The position numbers and the translations under genes were made by a program. Shown piece after piece: positions 24,606 through 33,252 of a DNA stretch of 64,000 nucleotides (the first letter of the stretch is position 1; each line of letters starts with the position of its first letter). Origin of the DNA: Acidobacteriota bacterium (GTDB taxonomy: Bacteria > Acidobacteriota > Vicinamibacteria > Vicinamibacterales > UBA2999); assembly GCA_021730945.1 (NCBI GenBank), contig JAKFYH010000046.1, forward strand, positions 1-64,000, written 5' to 3'. The notes under the pieces were generated by a model. The model was not told where the DNA came from, did no database searches, and saw only the letters and a program-made list of their open reading frames with translations.

Positions 24606-25556
24606 GTGCTGGACTTTTCCGGCCGCGCCTTGCGGTCCACGCCCGTGCGGGTTGCGATTACGGTCGCGATCCTTTGGTACCTGGCCGCCCGAATCGATAT
24701 GACGGCCTCGGCGCAGGCGATGGCCAGCATCAGGCAGTCGTACCTGGGCATGGTGCTGGTGTTGGTCGGCGTCGACCGCTGCATCATGATCCTCCGCTGG
24801 GTGCTGCTCCTGCGCGCCAGTGGCATTGCAATTACCGTGACCGAAGCCAGTCGCCTCTTCCTGGTCAGTTCGTTCGTCGGCAGCTTCCTGCCAGCCGGCA
24901 TCGGCGGCGACGCGGCACGGGCGTACGGCCTGGCCCGCGATACCACGTCCGGCAGCGAGGCGCTGGCCTCGGTGGCCGTCGATCGCTTGCTGGGGGTGTT
25001 ATCGCTGGTGGTCATGGGGGCGGTCGGCCTGGCTGTCTGGTCGTCTCAATCGGGCGCCGATTGGCGTGTCGCGATCGCTGTCGCCACCGCCGGTGGCGTC
25101 TGCGTCGGGGCCTTCTGGGCCAGCGACGTGGTCCGCTTCGTCGTGCCGGACCACCGCCACGGGCGGTCGGTCACTCGCCGCGTCCTGAAGCTGGGCGACG
25201 CCGTCAGCCGCTATCGCAACCGCCGCGGCGTCCTCGTGCACGTCATGGCGTGGTCACTCGCCGTGCAGATGCTGCGGATCTCGCAGGCATACTTGCTCGG
25301 CATCGGTCTCGGGCTCACCGTGCCGTTCAGCTACTTCCTGCTGTTCATGCCGGTGGCGCTGCTGCTGCTCCTGCTGCCCATCTCGATCAGCGGGTTCGGG
25401 CTGCCCCAGGGCGGCATTGTCTGGATGTTGCGGCCGGCCGGCGTGCCCGATGCCTCGTCTTTTGCCCTGGCCACCCTGATCCTGCTGACCGGCCTGGCCG
25501 GCAACCTGCCTGGCCTGTGGCTATGGCTCCGCGCCCGCGGGCCCCGCCCCGCCTGA
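24606..25556 (+). CDS. UPF0104/lysylphosphatidylglycerol-synthase-TM-type flippase-like protein
   Basis: 316 residues, about eight membrane segments, paralog of the protein at 13905. Family hallmarks: LFLVSSFVGSFLPAGIGGDA near residue 85 and LLPISISGFGLPQGGIVW near residue 260. GTG start 5 bp after the methyltransferase stop, so likely cotranscribed. A role in moving a lipid-linked intermediate is inferred from the family and the glycan context. The end is Arg-rich and cytoplasmic. Confidence 0.8.
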   Translation: MLDFSGRALRSTPVRVAITVAILWYLAARIDMTASAQAMASIRQSYLGMVLVLVGVDRCIMILRWVLLLRASGIAITVTEASRLFLVSSFVGSFLPAGIGGDAARAYGLARDTTSGSEALASVAVDRLLGVLSLVVMGAVGLAVWSSQSGADWRVAIAVATAGGVCVGAFWASDVVRFVVPDHRHGRSVTRRVLKLGDAVSRYRNRRGVLVHVMAWSLAVQMLRISQAYLLGIGLGLTVPFSYFLLFMPVALLLLLLPISISGFGLPQGGIVWMLRPAGVPDASSFALATLILLTGLAGNLPGLWLWLRARGPRPA

Positions 25557-25611
25557 GCCGGAAAAGGTTGTCGCAGAGGCAACAGAAATCCTGTAGAATC
25601 TTGTACTTAGC

Positions 25612-26790
25612 ATGGCTCAGGTCTACGCTGCCAAGTATCTCGCCAAAGCGGCCATGAGCGCCCCCCGCGACCTGGTTCGCGCGGCGGTCGCCAAGTACAC
25701 GCCGCTGCACCCCACGGTGTTCATCTTCCATTGCACGTTCGTGTGCGACGCCCGCTGCGAGATGTGCAGCAACTGGACGCGCGGCAATCGCAAAGAGGAC
25801 ATGACCCTCGAGCAGATCGAGGCCGCGTTCAGTTCGCCGTTGTGGAAGGAAATCGAAAACGCGTCCTTGTCGGGCGGCGAACCGACCACCCGCAACGACA
25901 TGGTCGACATCTGCCGGGTGATGATCGACAAGTTCCCGAAACTGCGCAAGCTGACGCTCAACACCACCGGCATCACCCATCATCGGGCCATTCCGATGCT
26001 GACCAAGGTGGTGCAGATGTGCAACGAGCGCAACGTGATCTTCTCCATGCGGGTGTCGATCGACGGCGTCAACGAGATGCACGGCTCGGTGCGTAACGTC
26101 CGCAACGCGTTCGAGAAGGCCGGCAAGACCATTGCCGCCATGCAGGAACTGCAGAAGACCTACCGGTTCAACTTCGGCATCTCCTCCACTATCTTTTCGA
26201 AGAACCTCGACGACGCCGACAACATCCTGGCGTGGGCCAAGAAAGAGAAGCTCGACATCGTCTTCAACATGGTGCGGTTCACCGACGCCATGCTGGGCAA
26301 CAGCGAGCTCGAAGCCGGCATGAAGCCGATGGGCGCCGAAGAGCAGACGATGCGCAAGTTCTTCCTCGACCGGGTGCGGCAGGATCCGCTCCTGGACGGA
26401 CAGAACTACATCTACATGCACTACGCGGACATGATCGCCAACGGCTATCACCGCACCGCGCCCTGCCCGTTCCAGACCCAGGGCGTGATGTTGAACCCCA
26501 ACGGCGATCTGTTCTTTTGCGAGAACAGCGAGATCATGGGGAATGTGACGCAGGAAGACGCCGCAGCCATCTACTTCCGTGAGTCCTCCCAGGCGCACCG
26601 TCGCGACATCCGCGATCACAAGTGCCCGACCTGCCTCAGCCCCTGCCAGATGAATGTCGCCGCCATCAAGCAGGTCGTGCCCTACGCGCGCTTCCTGGTG
26701 CGCGCCTCGTTGGAGAAGCGGCGCCACGGCGCCACGCCACCATCGGCGCCGCCGGCCATCGACGCCGCCCGCCCATCCGCGCCGCTGTAG
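25612..26790 (+). CDS. radical SAM protein with SPASM-like C-terminal cysteines
   Basis: 392 residues. The radical SAM cluster motif CDARCEMC (CX3CX2C) lies at residues 45-52 after a short helical N terminus. SLSGGEPT is the SAM-binding GGE motif. The C terminus has further cysteines, CPFQTQG, FFCEN and CPTCLSPC, consistent with auxiliary Fe-S clusters. Related enzymes modify peptides, lipids or sugars; the substrate here is unknown. A TAGAAT hexamer 12 nt before the ATG may be the -10. It lies in the glycan region next to MBOAT/SGNH genes. Confidence 0.85.
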   Translation: MAQVYAAKYLAKAAMSAPRDLVRAAVAKYTPLHPTVFIFHCTFVCDARCEMCSNWTRGNRKEDMTLEQIEAAFSSPLWKEIENASLSGGEPTTRNDMVDICRVMIDKFPKLRKLTLNTTGITHHRAIPMLTKVVQMCNERNVIFSMRVSIDGVNEMHGSVRNVRNAFEKAGKTIAAMQELQKTYRFNFGISSTIFSKNLDDADNILAWAKKEKLDIVFNMVRFTDAMLGNSELEAGMKPMGAEEQTMRKFFLDRVRQDPLLDGQNYIYMHYADMIANGYHRTAPCPFQTQGVMLNPNGDLFFCENSEIMGNVTQEDAAAIYFRESSQAHRRDIRDHKCPTCLSPCQMNVAAIKQVVPYARFLVRASLEKRRHGATPPSAPPAIDAARPSAPL

Positions 26791-26840
26791 CCGGTCACCC
26801 GCGGAGTAACCACCGCTCCTCGCGTTGCGCCGGGCGGCGC

Positions 26841-28262
26841 TCAGAATTGAAAGTAGATGAAGTCGCTGGTGCCGGCGTACAGCGTGATGATGCCGTAAAC
26901 CATGACGGCGGCCAGCGCCGCTCGCGCGGACGGCGCCAACGGCCTGACCACACCCCGCTGCTCGGCCCAGGCCCAGGCATGCTGGAGAGCGATCGGCACC
27001 AGGAAGAGCGCGCCAACCCAGGACCAGCTATCGAGCATGTCGAAGTCCATGACGGCGATGTTGGCCAGGAAAGCCGTGGCGTTCTCAAACGATGAGCTAC
27101 GGAAGAAGACCCACGCGACCAGCACGACGGCCTGCGTGACGAAGAACCACGCCAACCGCACGGCCGGGAAACGCCCGGCGCCACGGGCATCCTGCAATCC
27201 CAAGGCCCGCTCGACCGCCAGCGCCACGCCGTGGATGGCCCCCCACACGATGTAGGTGTAGGCCGCCCCGTGCCACAGTCCGCCGAGCACCATCACGACC
27301 AGCAGGTTGCCGTAGGTGCGCAGCCGCCCGCGGCGGTTGCCGCCAAGCGGCACATACAGGTAGTCGCGCAGCCAACTGGACAGCGTGATGTGCCATCGCT
27401 CCCAGAATTCCTTCAGCGACCCAGCCACGTACGGGGCGTTGAAGTTGATCGGCAAGCGGTAGCCAAGCAGGTAGGCTGCGCCGCGCGCGATACTTGAATA
27501 CCCCGCGAAGTCCGCGAAGATCTGGCCCGCGAACATCGCCACCAGCCAGAGCGAGAACGCCGCCGTGGCGCGCTCGCCGTACCCGGCATCCCAGTGTTCG
27601 TTGACGTAGACTGCCAGGTTGTCGGCGCACACCATCTTCAGGAAGAAGCCGACGATGATTAGCCACATGCCTTCGTAGAAGACCTTCAGGCGCAAGCGCC
27701 GCGGCCGCGTCATCTGCGGCAGGAAATCCACCGCCCGGACAATGGGGCCGGCCACCAACTGCGGGAAGAAGATGATGTAGAGAAAGAACCGCGTGAAGCT
27801 GCCGAGCGGCGCCAGCCGGCCGCGATAGACGTCGATGGTGTACGACATCGACTGGAAAGTGTAGAAGCTGATGCCCATGGGCAGGATCAATGACACGGGC
27901 GCCATCGTCATCTCCACACCCATGGCCATGGCGGCCCGCGCCAGCGCATCGTTCAGCAGGTTCGCGTACTTGAAGAATCCCAGCAGGCCAAGGTTGACGG
28001 CCAGCGAGATGCCCAGAATCCATCGGCGCCGGGCGACCGCCGCCGGTGGCATGCGGCCCAGGGCCAGCGCGGCCGCGTAGTCGACCCCCGCGCTCAGCAG
28101 CAGGATGAAGATGTAGGCGGGCACGTGCCACGCGTAGAAGACGACGCTCGCGGCCAGCAGGACGGCGACGTAGGCCGGCTCCACCTTGCGGCGGCCGATC
28201 GTCAGTCGGGCGACCATGACCAGCAGAAACAGGGCGGCAAAGGCCCACGACACGAAGCTCAC
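26841..28262 (-). CDS. MBOAT family O-acyltransferase (AlgI/PatA-like)
   Basis: 473 residues, about eleven membrane segments. MBOAT hallmarks: FYTFQSMSYTIDVYRG near residue 140, LKEFWERWHITLSSWLRDYLY near residue 285, and the catalytic His in LGGLWHGAAYTYIVWGAIHG near residue 325. Such proteins carry acetyl groups across the membrane for polysaccharide or peptidoglycan O-acetylation. The GTG start overlaps the SGNH partner stop (GTGA), and this pairing defines an MBOAT/SGNH system. Confidence 0.92.
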   Translation of the reverse strand: MSFVSWAFAALFLLVMVARLTIGRRKVEPAYVAVLLAASVVFYAWHVPAYIFILLLSAGVDYAAALALGRMPPAAVARRRWILGISLAVNLGLLGFFKYANLLNDALARAAMAMGVEMTMAPVSLILPMGISFYTFQSMSYTIDVYRGRLAPLGSFTRFFLYIIFFPQLVAGPIVRAVDFLPQMTRPRRLRLKVFYEGMWLIIVGFFLKMVCADNLAVYVNEHWDAGYGERATAAFSLWLVAMFAGQIFADFAGYSSIARGAAYLLGYRLPINFNAPYVAGSLKEFWERWHITLSSWLRDYLYVPLGGNRRGRLRTYGNLLVVMVLGGLWHGAAYTYIVWGAIHGVALAVERALGLQDARGAGRFPAVRLAWFFVTQAVVLVAWVFFRSSSFENATAFLANIAVMDFDMLDSWSWVGALFLVPIALQHAWAWAEQRGVVRPLAPSARAALAAVMVYGIITLYAGTSDFIYFQF

Positions 28263-29230
28263 CGAGGCACCACCGGCAGGTAGGGCGTGAGATCCTCGAC
28301 CAGGCGGCGGCTCCAGAACACCGCGCTCGCCTCGCTCAGGTGACTGCCGTCGTGCGAGGTCAGTCCAGTGACGTTCATCCCGATCACCGGCACCCCCAGC
28401 ATCGCGCCGATGGCCACCGGGTTGCCGCCGGCGCCCTCAGGCGTGGGCACGTAGGTCACCGCCATCCGGCTGCCACGGGCATCGAGTTCGGCCTTGAAGG
28501 CGCGCGCGGCGTCGCCAATGCGCGGCCCCACGGGTTCGACCTGATAAACGGCGCTGGCCGCCGCCATCTGGGCTTCAGGCCACGGCGATACCGCCCAGAC
28601 CCCGGTGCGGCGCGACCGATAGGCGATAAATTCATTGCCGAACGGAAACCCCGGCCGTCCGTAGAGATCAATCCAGTTGGGAATGACACGGTGCAGAAAG
28701 CGCCGCGCCTCGTGCCCGGCCTCCCCTTCCCAAATGCGCTTGCGCGCTCCAAACAGCGAGTCCCGTCGGGTGCGCAGGGCCCCAGGGCTGAGCGGCCGCG
28801 CAAAGAAGCCGTCAACGTTGACCACCACCAGCCGTGGCCGAAGGTCGTGCTTTCGGATCAGTTCGAGCGCCCAGGTATCGCCCTCGCGGTAACCGAAGCC
28901 GAACGCATAGTAGGTCACGCCGTGCGCGGCGGCCCAGGGCTCGAGGACGCGGTTGCGGATGGCGAACATCATGCGCGAGGTGCCCACGAACAGGATGTCG
29001 GCGCGCTTCAGATTGGTCAGGGCCTCGGCATCGGTGCCGTGGTACAGCACGTCATGATCCAGGTGGCCGCCGCGATCGTGGGCCAGATAGTACGAGGAAT
29101 CCGGGGGGCGCTGGGCGTGGGAGATGTTGCCCGTCTTACCCGCGAAACCCGGCATCATGAGCCAGGCGAAGTAGGTCAGCCCGACCAGAGTGGCGAAAAC
29201 GGATCCAAATACATACGTCGGCCGCAACAT
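28259..29230 (-). CDS. SGNH-like partner of MBOAT acyltransferase
   Basis: 323 residues with one N-terminal membrane anchor (YVFGSVFATLVGLTYFAWLM) and an extracytoplasmic domain. ADILFVGTSRMMF carries the block I Ser, and HDGSHLSE near the end supplies the Asp/His of the SGNH triad. Proteins of this layout take the acyl group from the MBOAT channel and place it on a glycan. Which glycan is unknown. The start codon lies inside a hairpin (29221-29246). Confidence 0.78.
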   Translation of the reverse strand: MLRPTYVFGSVFATLVGLTYFAWLMMPGFAGKTGNISHAQRPPDSSYYLAHDRGGHLDHDVLYHGTDAEALTNLKRADILFVGTSRMMFAIRNRVLEPWAAAHGVTYYAFGFGYREGDTWALELIRKHDLRPRLVVVNVDGFFARPLSPGALRTRRDSLFGARKRIWEGEAGHEARRFLHRVIPNWIDLYGRPGFPFGNEFIAYRSRRTGVWAVSPWPEAQMAAASAVYQVEPVGPRIGDAARAFKAELDARGSRMAVTYVPTPEGAGGNPVAIGAMLGVPVIGMNVTGLTSHDGSHLSEASAVFWSRRLVEDLTPYLPVVPR

Positions 29231-29246
29231 TTTTCATGTTAGCGGC
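29221..29246 (-). promoter_or_regulatory. hairpin covering the SGNH start codon
   Basis: The two ends GCCGC(T)AACAT and ATGTTGCGGC are complementary over 10 bp with one bulged T around a GAAAA loop. The AUG of the SGNH gene (29230-29228) is in the 3' arm. Confidence 0.5.
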
Positions 29247-29272
29247 AAAGGTGCGCCCGCGCGTGACATTTC

Positions 29273-30256
29273 TCAGGGCACTTCCAGGTCCGCCCGGATG
29301 GAGGCGAAAATGGTCTCGGCCACCTTGCGATAACCGTCAATGCTCAGGTGGCGGCCGTCCGCACTGTTGTAGCGGTTGGCATCGTCAGCCATCGCGGCGT
29401 AGACGTCTATGAAGCCTGCCCCTTCGCCGCGGGCCGTGGCCCGCAACTGCTCGTTGAAGCGCACGATCGTGATGTTACCGATGCCGCGGTTGACGCCCAC
29501 CGGCGGAGGGGTCAACGCCACCAGATACACGCGGGCGCCGCGAAAGCGGGCGTCCTTGGCCATGTCGGTGATGGCGGCAATCGCCGGCCCGATACCAGCC
29601 TCGCCCGCCGTGGACAAGTCGTTGTAGCCGTCCATAATCAGCACGACTTCCGGGCGATGGGCGTTGATCACACTTTGGGCGCGGCCCACGCCGTCCACGG
29701 CCTTTTCTCCGCCCTTGCCCTCGTTGCGGACCGTGATGGTCTGTGAGCTATAGCGAGCCGACAACAACTGGCCCAGGACGGTTGGATACGCTTCATTCGG
29801 AACGTCGCGGAGCAAGTACGGCGGAGTGCCGGACGGGTTGTCGGTCGCCACCACGCCGACGGTGATGCTGTCGCCAAACGCCAGGAAATGGGTCTTCGAC
29901 AGCAACGGAATGCGCGAGACGACGATGGGAAATGCGCACGACCCCGACTGGTTCAAGGCATCGGTTGCCGTGCACCGCACCGAGGTCGCGCCAATGCCAA
30001 AGAGCCCTCCAGACGGCGGGTCGCAGGCTACAGTGACCGGGGCTTGTCCCCCTTCGGCCGCGGGGGTGTCGAAGGACACCGTCACTCCCGAACCCGTCGT
30101 GGACCGCGCGATCGGCGCCGGGCAGCCGACCGTCGGCGGAGCGGGCGTGACGACGACTGGCGGGGGCGGGGCGGGCGGCGGCGGAGTGGGCGCCGTGGGT
30201 GCTGCCGACTGGCACCCACTCAGCAGAACGGCGAACACGACCACGCACAATCTCAT
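29273..30256 (-). CDS. GDSL/SGNH hydrolase lipoprotein with HYR-like repeat
   Basis: 327 residues. Lipobox AVLLSGC near residue 15, then a Pro-rich spacer and a hyalin-repeat-type (HYR) beta domain ending in GSCAFPIVV. The SGNH hydrolase follows: FLAFGDSITVG (nucleophile Ser), GKGGEK, MDGYNDL, and SADGRHLSIDGY (Asp/His). A surface esterase, perhaps removing acyl groups that the neighbouring MBOAT/SGNH pair adds; that link is inferred. The ATG at 30256 overlaps the methyltransferase stop (ATGA); readings further upstream lie inside that gene. Confidence 0.85.
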   Translation of the reverse strand: MRLCVVVFAVLLSGCQSAAPTAPTPPPPAPPPPVVVTPAPPTVGCPAPIARSTTGSGVTVSFDTPAAEGGQAPVTVACDPPSGGLFGIGATSVRCTATDALNQSGSCAFPIVVSRIPLLSKTHFLAFGDSITVGVVATDNPSGTPPYLLRDVPNEAYPTVLGQLLSARYSSQTITVRNEGKGGEKAVDGVGRAQSVINAHRPEVVLIMDGYNDLSTAGEAGIGPAIAAITDMAKDARFRGARVYLVALTPPPVGVNRGIGNITIVRFNEQLRATARGEGAGFIDVYAAMADDANRYNSADGRHLSIDGYRKVAETIFASIRADLEVP

Positions 30257-31017
30257 AGCGCTTGCTTCCGGCAGAACGCCATCAGGTGCCAGCCGAGTGG
30301 CCTGACCCAGGCCCGCGGCAAGGCATTGAAGGTGCCGACAAACAACGTGTTGAAGGCCAGGCCCTTCCAGCCGCCGTGCAGACGTGACTTCACCGGGAAG
30401 CGTTCGGGCACGATGCGCACCTCGGCAAACGGCGCGAGCAGCCGGGTGAACTCGCCGATCGAATACTTGACCAGCACCGGCGCGTCCTCGTGTTCGAGCG
30501 GCACCTTCATCACTTTCGACAAGGCATTCAGCCACGACACGCGGTTATAGACCATGAAGATGCCGGTGCCGCCCGGCTTGAGTACGCGGTGACACTCCCG
30601 AATCAACTGCGCGGCGTCCGCCGTGTACTGCACCACCCCGTGGCCGTAGACCACGTCGAACGACCCGTCCGGGAAGGGCAGGCGTTCGCCGTTGGCAACC
30701 CGAAGCTCATCCGCAGTCAATCCGTGCAGCGCAAAATTCTTCTGTGCAAGGTCGATCGCGGTCTGCGCCAGGTCGACTCCGGTCACGCGGGCGCCGCCGG
30801 CGGCAAACCGCGCCAGATCGGTGCCGATTCCGCAGCCTACTTCGAGCAGCCGCTGCCCCCGGTAGCCGGCGAAGTCCACCAGCTGAGGCAAGTAGCGCAA
30901 CTTGTCGTAGCGGTACTCCTCGAGATCGTCGAAGAACGCCAGGGTGCCGACCGGCTGGTCGGTCATCTCCAGGTCATGGATGCGATGGTTCCAGTAGTCT
31001 TGTATCTCGTCGATCAC
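30253..31017 (-). CDS. class I SAM methyltransferase (UbiE/Coq5-like fold)
   Basis: 254 residues from the GTG at 31017. Motif I LLEVGCGIGTDLARFA near residue 55, then VTGVDLAQTAID, FDVVYGHGVVQY and LKPGGTGIFMVYN. The N-terminal IQDYWNHRIHD is found in many envelope-associated methyltransferases. An upstream reading to 31113 would overlap the divergent GlpD-like gene. A TACGAT hexamer sits 8 nt before the GTG with no Shine-Dalgarno. Coupled to the GDSL lipoprotein by a 4-bp overlap. Confidence 0.82.
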   Translation of the reverse strand: MIDEIQDYWNHRIHDLEMTDQPVGTLAFFDDLEEYRYDKLRYLPQLVDFAGYRGQRLLEVGCGIGTDLARFAAGGARVTGVDLAQTAIDLAQKNFALHGLTADELRVANGERLPFPDGSFDVVYGHGVVQYTADAAQLIRECHRVLKPGGTGIFMVYNRVSWLNALSKVMKVPLEHEDAPVLVKYSIGEFTRLLAPFAEVRIVPERFPVKSRLHGGWKGLAFNTLFVGTFNALPRAWVRPLGWHLMAFCRKQAL

Positions 31018-31078
31018 GGCTTGGTATCGTACAATATCGCCTCTTGATGCGACAGGCCTTGAGCGAGCGACACCGGGA

Positions 31079-32719
31079 ATGACGCGCGATCTCCGCCGGC
31101 TGGCGGATACCAAGTTTGACGTCGTCGTGGTTGGCGCCGGTTTTTACGGCGTCACGACCGCGTGGGATGCGGCCCAGCGCGGGCTGTCGGTCGCCATCAT
31201 CGACCAGGGCGACTTCGGCGCCGCCACCTCGTTTAACAACCTCAAGACCCTGCACGGCGGCTTGCGGTCGCTGCTCTCGCTCAACTTCAGGCAGATGCGC
31301 CTGTTCATTCGCGAGCGGCGGGCGCTGGCCCGGATCCTTCCCCACCTGGTCCGGCCGCTGCCCTTTGTGATTCCCACCTCCCGGACGCTGAAGCGCAATT
31401 CGCTGGTCATGCGGCTGGGACTCGCCGTCAACGACGCGGTGGCCCGCGACCGCAACGAGGGCCTGGCCGACCCGGGCACGCACCTGCCCGACAGCCAGAT
31501 CCTGTCGAAGGAAGAGACGCTGCGGCTCAACCCGATCATCGCGCCCGAGGGCGTGACCGGGGGGGCCATGTGGTACGACTACCAGATGCTGAGCACCGAC
31601 CGCGTAACGCTGTCGTTCCTGCTCTCGGCGGTCGACGCCGGCGCGACCGCCGCCAACTACGTCAAGGCCAACCGCTTCATCCGTGAAGGCGACCGCGTGG
31701 CCGGCGTGCGCGCCGAGGATGGGTTGACCGGCGACACCTTTGATGTGCGCGGCTCGGTCGTCGTCAACTGTGCCGGGCCCTGGGCCGCGTCGCTGCTCAC
31801 TGACCTGCCCCACGCGGCGCAGGGTGGGCCGCCGCCGCGGCTGTCGCGCGCCATGAACCTCGTCACCCGCAAGGTCGTCGGGTCGCACGCGTGCGGCAGC
31901 ATGGCCGGGGGACGATACCTGCTGATCGTGCCGTGGCGTGATGTCTCGATGGTGGGCACCAGTCACGACGCCTACGACGGCTCACCCGACCAGCTCAAGG
32001 TGTCCCGGTGGGACCTCGAGGCGTTCCTGAAGGACGCCCGTGAGGCGTTCCCTCACGCGGGCCTGACGACCGCCGACGTCCGGCTCATCCACCGCGGCCT
32101 GCTGCCCACCGTCTCGGGCGACGGTCACCAGGTTCGCCTGCTGAAGGAGAGCCAGGTCGTCGACCACGGCCGGCATGGGCTGGCGGGGCTGGTGTCGGTC
32201 TTCGGCGTACGCTATACCACGGCGCGCTACACCGCCGAATTGGCGGTGGACGCCGTCTTTCGGTCGATGGGGCACGCCACCCCGCCCCCCTGCCGGACCG
32301 CCGAGACGCCGTTGCTCGGCGGCAGCATGCACCACGTCGACAACTTCCTGAAGGCGGTGTTGCTGCGGGATATCGACGGCATCAGCAACGGCACGCTGCG
32401 CCGGATCGCGACCACCTATGGCACCGGCTACGACCGGGTGCTCCAGATGGCCCGCGACGTGCCAGCCCTGGCCCGCCCGCTCGGGCGGTCATGCGACGTG
32501 CTGGGCGCGGAAATCCTCTATGCCGCCCGGCGGGAAATGGCCCTTAAACTCACCGACGCCCTCATCCGCCGCACCGAGGCCGGAGCGGCCGGCCACCCGG
32601 GGAGCGACGCCCTCGAACGGGCCGGGGCCATCATGGCGCGCGCGCTCGGATGGGACGAGTGGCGCCAGCGTAACGAGGTGGCCGAGGTCGAGGCGTTCTA
32701 CCGCCTGCCCAGGGACTAG
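31079..32719 (+). CDS. FAD-dependent glycerol-3-phosphate dehydrogenase-like oxidoreductase
   Basis: 546 residues. The FAD motif DVVVVGAGFYGVTTAWDAAQRG near residue 14 and TSFNNLKTLHGGLRSL match GlpD, with GRYLLIVPWRDVSMVGTSHD and the C-terminal cap domain GAEILYAARREMALKLTDAL. Classical GlpD feeds electrons to quinones while oxidising glycerol-3-phosphate. No glpK or glpF is visible, and the gene lies between a methyltransferase and a SWIB gene in the glycan region, so the substrate could differ. Confidence 0.82.
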   Translation: MTRDLRRLADTKFDVVVVGAGFYGVTTAWDAAQRGLSVAIIDQGDFGAATSFNNLKTLHGGLRSLLSLNFRQMRLFIRERRALARILPHLVRPLPFVIPTSRTLKRNSLVMRLGLAVNDAVARDRNEGLADPGTHLPDSQILSKEETLRLNPIIAPEGVTGGAMWYDYQMLSTDRVTLSFLLSAVDAGATAANYVKANRFIREGDRVAGVRAEDGLTGDTFDVRGSVVVNCAGPWAASLLTDLPHAAQGGPPPRLSRAMNLVTRKVVGSHACGSMAGGRYLLIVPWRDVSMVGTSHDAYDGSPDQLKVSRWDLEAFLKDAREAFPHAGLTTADVRLIHRGLLPTVSGDGHQVRLLKESQVVDHGRHGLAGLVSVFGVRYTTARYTAELAVDAVFRSMGHATPPPCRTAETPLLGGSMHHVDNFLKAVLLRDIDGISNGTLRRIATTYGTGYDRVLQMARDVPALARPLGRSCDVLGAEILYAARREMALKLTDALIRRTEAGAAGHPGSDALERAGAIMARALGWDEWRQRNEVAEVEAFYRLPRD

Positions 32720-32816
32720 GAGGGAGCGGACGTACTTTTCATAGGGAAAAAGTGCGAACTTATAGTAACCTCCCCTCTGCAACGCTGTCGTTGAGCGGTT
32801 GCCAATAGGAGAACAG

Positions 32817-33110
32817 ATGGCCAAGACTGCGAAGAAGAAAGCCGCGAAGAAGCCGGCTCGTAAGGCAAACGCCGCCTTCATGAAGCCCGTCACGCCGAGC
32901 GCCGCTCTGGCGGAAGTTGTCGGCAGCAAGCCGATCCCGCGTACCGAGGTCACCAAGAAGCTCTGGGCCTACATCAAGAAGAACGGCCTCCAGGACGCCA
33001 AGAACAAGCGCATGATCAAGGCGGACGCCAACCTGAAGCCGGTCTTCGGTGGCAAGGCCACGGTCAACATGTTCGAAATGACCAAGCTGGTCAGCAAGCA
33101 CCTGAAGTAA
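32817..33110 (+). CDS. SWIB-domain protein with lysine-rich N terminus
   Basis: 97 residues. The first 20 are Lys/Ala-rich (AKTAKKKAAKKPARKA), resembling histone-H1-like tails; the rest is a SWIB/MDM2-type domain (IPRTEVTKKLWAYIKKNGLQ, NLKPVFGGKATVNMFEMTK). Bacterial SWIB proteins occur alone or fused to topoisomerases and may act on chromatin; the role is unproven. Strong Shine-Dalgarno AGGAG 7 nt before the ATG. A TATAGT at 32761 is a likely -10 with a leader of about 50 nt. Confidence 0.9.
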   Translation: MAKTAKKKAAKKPARKANAAFMKPVTPSAALAEVVGSKPIPRTEVTKKLWAYIKKNGLQDAKNKRMIKADANLKPVFGGKATVNMFEMTKLVSKHLK

Positions 33111-33156
33111 ACCACTGGCATTGCGCCACGAGCGCAGTGAGGGTTTGGTGATCATG

Positions 33157-33189
33157 GGCGCACGGGTCAACCGTGCGCCTTTTCTTTTG
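33157..33189 (+). terminator. intrinsic terminator after SWIB gene
   Basis: Perfect 9-bp arms GGCGCACGG (33157-33165) and CCGTGCGCC (33171-33179), loop GTCAA, then a T-rich tract TTTTCTTTTG. Confidence 0.92.
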
Positions 33190-33252
33190 TCCGCAGACCG
33201 GCCACCGAGACCACAGCGGCCTTCTTCTCTGGGCCCTGGGTGTCCTCAGTGG

